Of a stretch of DNA of 9,785 bases, positions 6,085 through 9,785 are shown piece after piece (positions within the stretch are counted from its first letter, which is position 1; each line of letters starts with the position of its first letter). A program made the translations under genes and the position numbers. The stretch lies in the NCBI GenBank assembly GCA_034399355.1, contig JAXMMT010000021.1:1-9785 (forward strand), read 5' to 3'. Source of the DNA: UBA2279 sp034399355. Lineage in GTDB: Bacteria; Actinomycetota; Coriobacteriia; Anaerosomatales; Anaerosomataceae. The notes below the pieces were generated by a model. That model worked only from the letters and a program-made list of their open reading frames with translations. It did not search any database and had not been told where the DNA came from.

Positions 6085-6663
6085 TCACGCGAAGGGCGGC
6101 GTTGTCCTCTTACCGGCATCATTCCTGGCATCCGCAAGCGCCTGAACCTCAGCCCTCTTGAGAATGTCGGCGTACTTGGAGGCGGCGGCGTCTGCTTCGA
6201 AGCACCTCCACAGCCGGAGCCCCTCGTGTGCGAAGGCAAGTACCTGGTTCTTCAGATGTGCGCCGTCTATGAGGTTCGTAGGGACCGCCCGGCCCTTCGC
6301 AACGTGAAGAACGTGCCTGTGCAGGGCTTCCTTCCACTTTTCATAGATGGGTGAGTCGTATAGCGGCGGCCCGAACCCCACGATGCTGATGTCGTTGGAT
6401 CCACGTGATGTGAAGAAGTTGAACAAGCACCGGGCATGTACGAAGGCCGAGTCCATTGCGATGACAACATCGAAACCCGCGTCTGCCTCCTTGAGTGCCT
6501 TCCAGATGGTCGCAGCTCCCAGCAGGCAGCGAAGTTCGTGGGACAGGTCGTTCTCGATGAAGAGCATCTTGTCCGCAATGGTCATCTTCATTGGCCCAAC
6601 TGCCCCCTCGGTCGGCTCAGTCGGCAGGTTACTCTCGGGGCTGGTGCTAACGTGTTTGCGCAT
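6085..6663 (-). CDS. Unknown cassette protein A (homologue of protein B)
   Basis: I do not recognise a named family for this protein of up to 192 residues. It looks mostly helical and soluble, with no signal peptide or membrane segment. It is clearly homologous to protein B (8021-8632): both have IENDLSHEL/LEEHLATEL followed by LL-AAT-W, then (I/F)AMDSAF(V/L)HAR (71-78 here), and a C-terminal RLWR-F (150-155 here). The ATG at 6663 lies in attC6 and gives N-terminal MRKHV; internal ATGs at residues 25 and 27 line up better with the start of protein B but have no good ribosome site. About 48 non-coding bases separate the stop from attC5. The gene is alone in its cassette. The SxFxHxR pattern recalls helical HEPN-like proteins, but I cannot assign that. 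Confidence 0.75.
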   Translation of the reverse strand: MRKHVSTSPESNLPTEPTEGAVGPMKMTIADKMLFIENDLSHELRCLLGAATIWKALKEADAGFDVVIAMDSAFVHARCLFNFFTSRGSNDISIVGFGPPLYDSPIYEKWKEALHRHVLHVAKGRAVPTNLIDGAHLKNQVLAFAHEGLRLWRCFEADAAASKYADILKRAEVQALADARNDAGKRTTPPFA

Positions 6664-6731
6664 CAGCTGCGCGCCGATGCCCCCTCGATCAGTCTAGCGC
6701 TTGTCGCGCCTGCTGGATGCGCTGGTTAGAC
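6645..6731 (-). other. attC6, long type (3' end of nuclease-like cassette)
   Basis: The outer boxes are TGCTAAC (6645-6651) and GTTAGAC (6725-6731). Arms GCGCATCAGCTGCGCGCC and GGCGCG-like sequence before TGCTGGATGCGC pair with one bulge, around an unpaired tip with TCTAGCGCTTG. The stop of the nuclease-like gene is the TAA within the box at 6725-6731. The minus-strand arm offers the ATG used for protein A. Confidence 0.95.
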
Positions 6732-7367
6732 GCCAAAGTCCGCGGGGGCAATCACGTCCAACAGCGCGTACCGAAATCTCAGCAGTCCGCCCTGCCCGCC
6801 CCCATAGTCGCGCCATGCGACTCGATACGAACCACCGAGCTGAACTCCGGACTCACGTTTGCGCTTAGTGCCAGCTCCAGTGTGATCAGCCCAGGACAGC
6901 TGCCCTGTCGCAACACGCCCTTCATGCATATGAAACGCTTCCGCACAGGTGCCTACCCGCATGGATTCGTTCCAGTAGGTCTGATCGTTCGTCAAGAACA
7001 AGACCGCGCCTGCCGTTCGATCGCGAAGCGCACAGACCTCCTCGACGCGTTGCACGTCCTTCCAGAAATCGTGCTTGCCGATGTCCTGCGCACCGTGATT
7101 GGCGAGTTCAAATCGCTCACCGGCGACCTCGAGCACTGCGCCACGGGTCTTGTACTTCAGCTCGATCGCGTAGTGCACGCCTTCAAACGTCAACCAAATG
7201 TCCGTGTAGACGGGGCGTCCGGACAGCGGCCGGTACTCGAGCCGAATATCCGCGCCGGGACAGTCGCGAGCGAGTTGCATGGCAAGAGCATGCTGAAAGT
7301 CTGCTTCCGAGTGGAACACCGGTCGCATATTCGAGAGCGCGTCCATGATGCGGCCTAGCGTGAGCAC
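6726..7367 (-). CDS. PD-(D/E)XK nuclease-like hypothetical protein
   Basis: The 213-residue protein begins with an FHSEADFQHALA segment (18-29) and continues with YTDIWLTFEGVHYAIELKYKT. It resembles a widespread family of uncharacterised proteins with this N-terminus and an AIELKYKT core. The spacing of Asp56, Glu69 and Lys71 is that of a PD-(D/E)XK active site, with Glu44 as a possible further ligand. Nuclease activity is therefore plausible but unproven. The start is a GTG at 7367 with AAGGGGG four bases upstream; an ATG at 7346 is an alternative. The stop TAA is formed by the attC6 box. No partner methylase shares its cassette, so it is not an obvious R-M nuclease; a stand-alone defence or DNA-repair role is possible. 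Confidence 0.82.
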   Translation of the reverse strand: MLTLGRIMDALSNMRPVFHSEADFQHALAMQLARDCPGADIRLEYRPLSGRPVYTDIWLTFEGVHYAIELKYKTRGAVLEVAGERFELANHGAQDIGKHDFWKDVQRVEEVCALRDRTAGAVLFLTNDQTYWNESMRVGTCAEAFHMHEGRVATGQLSWADHTGAGTKRKRESGVQLGGSYRVAWRDYGGGQGGLLRFRYALLDVIAPADFGV

Positions 7368-7382
7368 GTAGCCCCCTTGTGC

Positions 7383-7469
7383 GTCTAACGTGTTTGCGCG
7401 TCAGCTGCGGCTTTCGCGTCTCCCTTCACTCTATCGCTTCTGGCCGTCTGCTGGACGCGCTTGTTAGCT
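7383..7469 (-). other. attC7, long type (3' end of GNAT cassette)
   Basis: The outer boxes are GTCTAAC (7383-7389) and GTTAGCT (7463-7469), with arms GCGCGTCAGC and GCTGGACGCGC differing by one bulged base. The arm has ACG where attC2 and attC6 have ATG, and the gene downstream uses its own GTG start. Confidence 0.94.
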
Positions 7470-7486
7470 GCCCGTCGGAGGCGGCA

Positions 7487-7915
7487 TCACTCATCAAGCA
7501 GCCCTCGCGACACGGCGCCGTCCTGATCTTGGAACAGCGCCATGGCCGTCTTCATGCGCCTGAAGCCCAGCTTGCGGTAGAAGTCCTCTCTGCCCGGCGC
7601 GGCGTAGAGGATGATCTTGCGGTGTCCCCTGGACATCTCGACCAGGTGAGACAGGATTCCCGTGCCGACCCCGGTGCGCTGATAGTCAGGGTGGACGGCC
7701 AGGTCGCAGATATACGAGCAATCGACCCCGTCAGCGAGAGCGCGGCCCGCACCGATGAGTGCATCGTCGTCGTATACGAAACAAGCGTAGCGGCTGTTCG
7801 TGAAGGAGACCTCGAGGTCAGCTGGCCGCTTCTCGCTGAGACCCGCCATGCGATGGAGGTCTGAGAGCGCAACCCAGTCCACGGCGGTAGGTGACAAGAC
7901 CCACTGGTACTCCAC
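7487..7915 (-). CDS. GNAT-family N-acetyltransferase
   Basis: The 142-residue protein is a single GNAT domain, transferring acetyl from acetyl-CoA to an amine. Motif A is clear: ICDLAVHPDYQRTGVGTGIL, with the acetyl-CoA pyrophosphate loop QRTGVG at 79-84. Motif B follows in LYAAPGREDFYRKLGFRRM, with the Tyr typical of the family. The N-terminal substrate-binding part gives no clue to the substrate; small-molecule, antibiotic or protein targets are all possible. The start is a GTG with GGGGG five bases upstream. The gene is alone in a 558-bp cassette, 17 bases from attC7. A second copy of the cassette begins at the left edge of the window. Confidence 0.93.
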   Translation of the reverse strand: MEYQWVLSPTAVDWVALSDLHRMAGLSEKRPADLEVSFTNSRYACFVYDDDALIGAGRALADGVDCSYICDLAVHPDYQRTGVGTGILSHLVEMSRGHRKIILYAAPGREDFYRKLGFRRMKTAMALFQDQDGAVSRGLLDE

Positions 7916-7946
7916 AGTCGCCCCCGATGCCCCCTGGTGCAGCTAA
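7850..7946 (-). repeat. Duplicated cassette end, copy 2
   Basis: The bases are identical to 1-97. They comprise the 5' end of the GNAT cassette, from codon 22 to the attC cut. Identity continues to 7952 in the conserved spacer and then breaks, because the upstream attC sites (attC8 here, attC1 there) are different. Confidence 0.9.
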
Positions 7947-8026
7947 CGTGTTGCGCATAACTCGCGCGCCTGCGGTCTCAGTCTAGCCGATGACCTGCGC
8001 GCGTCGAGTTGATGCGCGGGTTATGC
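7941..8026 (-). other. attC8, long type (3' end of protein B cassette)
   Basis: The outer boxes are AGCTAAC (7941-7947) and GTTATGC (8020-8026), with arms GCGCATAACTCGCGCGC and GCGCGCGTCGAGTTGATGCGC. The second box departs from GTTRRRY. The TAA stop of protein B lies in it. The minus-strand ATG in the arm opens a frame that overlaps the GNAT gene out of phase. Confidence 0.92.
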
Positions 8027-8632
8027 CTGGCCCTGCCACCGGATCTTGGAAATGGGCTTTCCATCTGCATGTGCAGTTGTCACCTTGCTGTTGGCGACGC
8101 GGTCAGCATTGACGATTGCATCCTCGAGCGACTTTTCGGCGACGCCTTGAAGTCGCGAGATCGTTGGCCGATCATGATCCCCGAGCGCGACAGCGAACTC
8201 GCGCCAGAGGCGAACAACCTCCTTCGCGAAATCAACTGGCATCTGATCGAGCCGCTTACGGCTCTGCCCATCGAAACCCAGCAGCATAGTCGTCTCTGAG
8301 CGATCCTGCGCGTGCATCAGAGCGGCATGCAGATGCTCCTCCCACGCCCCACCATATCGCTGTGATTCCAAACGTGAGATTCCGAAAGCATCGCAGCCGT
8401 AGTAGTTGTCACTTGTGCACTTGGTAAGGAACTCAAGGAGCGTTCGAGCATGTAAGAACGCGGAGTCCATGGCGAACACCTGTACCTCGTAGCCCTCGAT
8501 CCCGAGTTTCAGAGTGTCCTGCACGTGCCATTCTGTCGCTGCACGCAAGAGCCACTGCAGCTCTGTCGCAAGATGCTCTTCTAGATACACGGCGAGCTCG
8601 GTATCGCTCATCGCTGGGGTATGCCGACCCAT
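8021..8632 (-). CDS. Unknown cassette protein B (homologue of protein A)
   Basis: This 203-residue protein is unrecognised but related to protein A over its length. Shared features in order are LEEHLATELQWLLRAATEW (18-36), FAMDSAFLHAR (53-63), FLT (68-70) and FAKEVVRLWREF (135-146). It looks helical and cytoplasmic. The start is the ATG at 8632 because AAGGGAG (8640-8646) lies seven bases upstream; a longer frame from a GTG at 8719 would begin inside attC9 and read through that ribosome site. The stop TAA is supplied by the attC8 box. It is alone in its cassette, two cassettes upstream of protein A in reading order, so the family has been captured at least twice by this array. Confidence 0.82.
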   Translation of the reverse strand: MGRHTPAMSDTELAVYLEEHLATELQWLLRAATEWHVQDTLKLGIEGYEVQVFAMDSAFLHARTLLEFLTKCTSDNYYGCDAFGISRLESQRYGGAWEEHLHAALMHAQDRSETTMLLGFDGQSRKRLDQMPVDFAKEVVRLWREFAVALGDHDRPTISRLQGVAEKSLEDAIVNADRVANSKVTTAHADGKPISKIRWQGQA

Positions 8633-8639
8633 AATCACA

Positions 8640-8646
8640 CTCCCTT
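8640..8646 (-). promoter_or_regulatory. Ribosome binding site deciding the start of protein B
   Basis: AAGGGAG on the minus strand lies seven bases before the ATG at 8632. It rules in favour of this start over an in-frame GTG within attC9. Confidence 0.7.
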
Positions 8647-8687
8647 CGCGCGGCTGCCTGCAGTTGAACGTGACGCCACAGGCATAG

Positions 8688-8771
8688 GCATAACGTGCTT
8701 GGCATGAGCGGCGGCCCACGCCTCGCTGGTTGATACTACCTTCCGCCGTCCGCTCGATGCCATTGTTCGAC
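8688..8771 (-). other. attC9, long type, non-canonical core (3' end of methyltransferase cassette)
   Basis: The outer boxes are GCATAAC (8688-8694) and GTTCGAC (8765-8771), with arms GGCATGAGCGGCGG and CCGTCCGCTCGATGCC around a tip containing ATACTACC. GTTCGAC departs from GTTRRRY, but the other end of the same cassette (9641-9647) carries the exact complement GTCGAAC. Confidence 0.9.
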
Positions 8772-8788
8772 AGCGCGACCGACTTGCG

Positions 8789-9616
8789 TCAGCGCGTCGT
8801 CATTGGCCTGCATGCGGTGAGCGAGAACATCAGGGGAATGTCACCGATGCCCGCCGGCATCCTCCACAGTCCGTCTGCGCCCTCCTCCATGAACTCAAGC
8901 ACCTTCCACGACACCACCGGATACTCCTGCAGCCGCTGGATCTGAAGGCCGTGCTTCAGTAGTGAGCCGACAATCTCCGAGAACGTGTGTTGCCATGCGT
9001 AGGAGTCTGCGACGAAGTCAGCCCCTCGGTCCGTGTAGCTGCCGTGCTCTTCGAATCGAATAGGCTCCCGCGAGAAGTACGGATAGCGAACGCCAAGCAC
9101 TGGTTCCGTTGTTACGTCATCAAAGACCGTCAGGAACGGGTGCACGTCGATGATATGGAACACGCCACCGGGAACGAGCCGAGACGCAATCATCTGGGCC
9201 CATCGGTCCAGGTCGGGTAGCCACATGATGGTGCCGTAGGACGTGAACACGACGTCGTACGCCGTCTCAGGCACGTCATCGGGCAGCTCCGCAACGTCTG
9301 CCTGGACGAACCGCACGGGCAGCTCAAGCCGAGCCGCGATCGAGCGCGCGGCTGCTACGGCGCGTGGCGAGAAGTCCACGCCCGTAACGTCCGCCGCGCC
9401 AGCAAGAGCGAATCGCAGCGTGTCGAGTCCGATGTGGGACTGCAGGTGAAGCAGCCTCTTGCCGGCAACGTCGCCCACGACCTCGCGTGTCACCCAGTCG
9501 AAGGGACGAGACTCCGGGCTGGCGATGAACCCCTCGACGTCGTAGCCGGTGCCCGACATGTGGAGGTCCGCCCATCCGTCCCACAGCCGCAGATTGGTAG
9601 CAACTTCTTCGCGCAC
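8789..9616 (-). CDS. Class I SAM-dependent methyltransferase
   Basis: The 275-residue protein has a Rossmann-type methyltransferase core: motif I LLHLQSHIGLDTLRFA (55-70), the ribose-binding acid in VTGVDFSP (Asp81), FVQADVAELP, and motif IV-like YDVVFTSYGTIMWL. The LQSHIGLDTL form of motif I, in place of a GxGxG loop, occurs in a common group of small-molecule methyltransferases. The substrate is unknown; the later part (residues 170-250, rich in aromatic residues) would bind it. The start is a GTG at 9616 with GGAGG six bases upstream. The stop is 17 bases from attC9. It is alone in its cassette. Nothing suggests DNA methylation, so it is unlikely to partner the nearby nuclease-like protein. 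Confidence 0.9.
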   Translation of the reverse strand: MREEVATNLRLWDGWADLHMSGTGYDVEGFIASPESRPFDWVTREVVGDVAGKRLLHLQSHIGLDTLRFALAGAADVTGVDFSPRAVAAARSIAARLELPVRFVQADVAELPDDVPETAYDVVFTSYGTIMWLPDLDRWAQMIASRLVPGGVFHIIDVHPFLTVFDDVTTEPVLGVRYPYFSREPIRFEEHGSYTDRGADFVADSYAWQHTFSEIVGSLLKHGLQIQRLQEYPVVSWKVLEFMEEGADGLWRMPAGIGDIPLMFSLTACRPMTTR

Positions 9617-9622
9617 AGGTAA

Positions 9623-9627
9623 CCTCC
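9623..9627 (-). promoter_or_regulatory. Ribosome binding site of the methyltransferase gene
   Basis: GGAGG on the minus strand lies six bases before the GTG at 9616 and fixes that non-ATG start. Confidence 0.75.
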
Positions 9628-9640
9628 GAACTATGTGTCT

Positions 9641-9726
9641 GTCGAACGTATTTGCGCGTCAGCTGCGCGTCGCCGCCTGACACCGATTCTAGCGCTTGTC
9701 GCGTCTGCTGGACGCGCTGGTTAGGC
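9641..9726 (-). other. attC10, long type (3' end of the rightmost, partial cassette)
   Basis: The outer boxes are GTCGAAC (9641-9647) and GTTAGGC (9720-9726), with arms GCGCGTCAGC and GCTGGACGCGC and a tip with TTCTAGCGCTTGTCGCG. It is nearly the same as attC6 and attC7 over the arms and tip, but has TATTT in place of TGTTT in the spacer. Confidence 0.94.
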
Positions 9727-9785
9727 CTCGCGCTGCATTCGTGTACTCAGGCGCTCTTGGATTGCGAACAGTGCGGCTGATACGC
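9721..9785 (-). CDS. 3' end of an unidentified cassette gene (partial)
   Basis: One minus-strand frame stays open from the right edge and ends VSAALFAIQERLSTRMQREA, with its TAA stop formed by the GCCTAAC box of attC10. This is the same stop placement as in two other cassettes here. Another frame would stop earlier with TGA, so the frame choice is inferred. The fragment is too short to identify. Confidence 0.45.
   Translation of the reverse strand, partial: VSAALFAIQERLSTRMQREA

Larger units (their letters stand above)
1..9785 (-). mobile_element. Integron gene-cassette array (internal segment)
   Basis: Ten attC-like sites punctuate the window, each with an outer RYYYAAC-like and GTTRRRY-like box around an imperfect hairpin. 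All credible genes are on the minus strand and run almost from one attC to the next, which is the cassette layout. Using the G^TT cut in each minus-strand core, the cassettes span about ..97 (GNAT copy 2), 98-1705 (Fic), 1706-2546 (PIN toxin-antitoxin), 2547-5236 (R-M), 5237-5958 (Phd-ParE type), 5959-6650 (protein A), 6651-7388 (nuclease-like), 7389-7946 (GNAT), 7947-8693 (protein B), 8694-9646 (methyltransferase) and 9647.. (partial). In the stem of the best-preserved long sites the minus-strand 5' arm reads GCGCATCCAGC against GCGCATCAGC in the partner arm. That one-base bulge in the 5' arm is the known polarity mark of attC and agrees with gene direction. attI and the integrase gene should lie to the right, outside the window. 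Confidence 0.95.

Noticed and set aside
6085..6663. HEPN ribonuclease assignment for proteins A and B
   Set aside because: Protein B has an RxxxxxH-like string (LLRAATEWH) but protein A has Gly and Lys at those positions, so the catalytic pair is not conserved. Only a distant fold similarity remains possible.
6717..7358. Long plus-strand ORF opposite the nuclease-like gene
   Set aside because: It is a mirror of a well-supported minus-strand gene in GC-rich DNA, shows no recognisable domain and begins in attC6. The same applies to the plus-strand ORFs at 213-755, 5532-5996 and 7379-7864.
8433..8705. 90-residue minus-strand ORF starting at the ATG in attC9
   Set aside because: It overlaps protein B out of frame, is rich in Arg and Cys and has no family features. 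Protein B has its own ribosome site and a homologue in the array.
92..9726. Regularly spaced repeats as CRISPR or REP elements
   Set aside because: Spacing is gene-sized (about 0.6-2.7 kb), arms vary while keeping pairing, and each lies at a gene end. This fits attC only.
9721..9785. Integrase gene or attI at the right edge
   Set aside because: The last 59 bases follow a normal attC and look like the end of another cassette gene. No tyrosine recombinase motifs are seen anywhere in the window.

Overview
The window is an internal stretch of an integron gene-cassette array. Ten attC recombination sites (long ones of about 84-88 bp, short ones of about 62-64 bp) separate nine complete cassettes and two partial ones. 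Every credible gene lies on the minus strand, close to an attC at each end. The extra base in the attC stem also orients the sites on the minus strand. The array therefore reads from high to low coordinates, and attI, the integrase gene and the Pc promoter would lie beyond the right edge; no integrase is visible here. The DNA is GC-rich. Most long attC sites resemble one another closely, as in a sedentary chromosomal integron of an environmental bacterium, but I cannot name the taxon.

Layout from the right (upstream) edge, reading the minus strand: a partial gene whose stop lies in an attC (9721-9785); a class I SAM-dependent methyltransferase (8789-9616); unknown protein B (8021-8632); a GNAT acetyltransferase (7487-7915); a PD-(D/E)XK nuclease-like protein (6726-7367); unknown protein A, homologous to B (6085-6663); a Phd-ParE-type toxin-antitoxin pair (5292-5866); a two-gene restriction-modification system with an N6-adenine-type methylase and a XamI-like endonuclease (2630-5147); a VapC-like PIN toxin with its antitoxin (1796-2460); a Fic-domain protein (159-1718); and the 5' end of a second copy of the GNAT cassette (1-97).

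The content leans to defence and stabilisation: two toxin-antitoxin modules, one complete R-M operon, a Fic protein and an orphan nuclease-like protein. The two TA cassettes carry their own plausible promoters and operator-like repeats. The single-gene cassettes show no clear promoter and probably depend on transcription entering from the right.

The most notable points are: (1) a homologous pair of unrecognised cassette proteins sharing a DSAFxHAR motif; (2) a 103-bp perfect repeat showing that the GNAT cassette occurs twice behind different attC sites; (3) inverted ends of 8-10 bp, specific to each cassette, that match for all nine complete cassettes even where the core is non-canonical; (4) attC sites that seem to supply start codons (MRKHV) and stop codons to the genes beside them. 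No gene-free stretch exceeds 300 bases.
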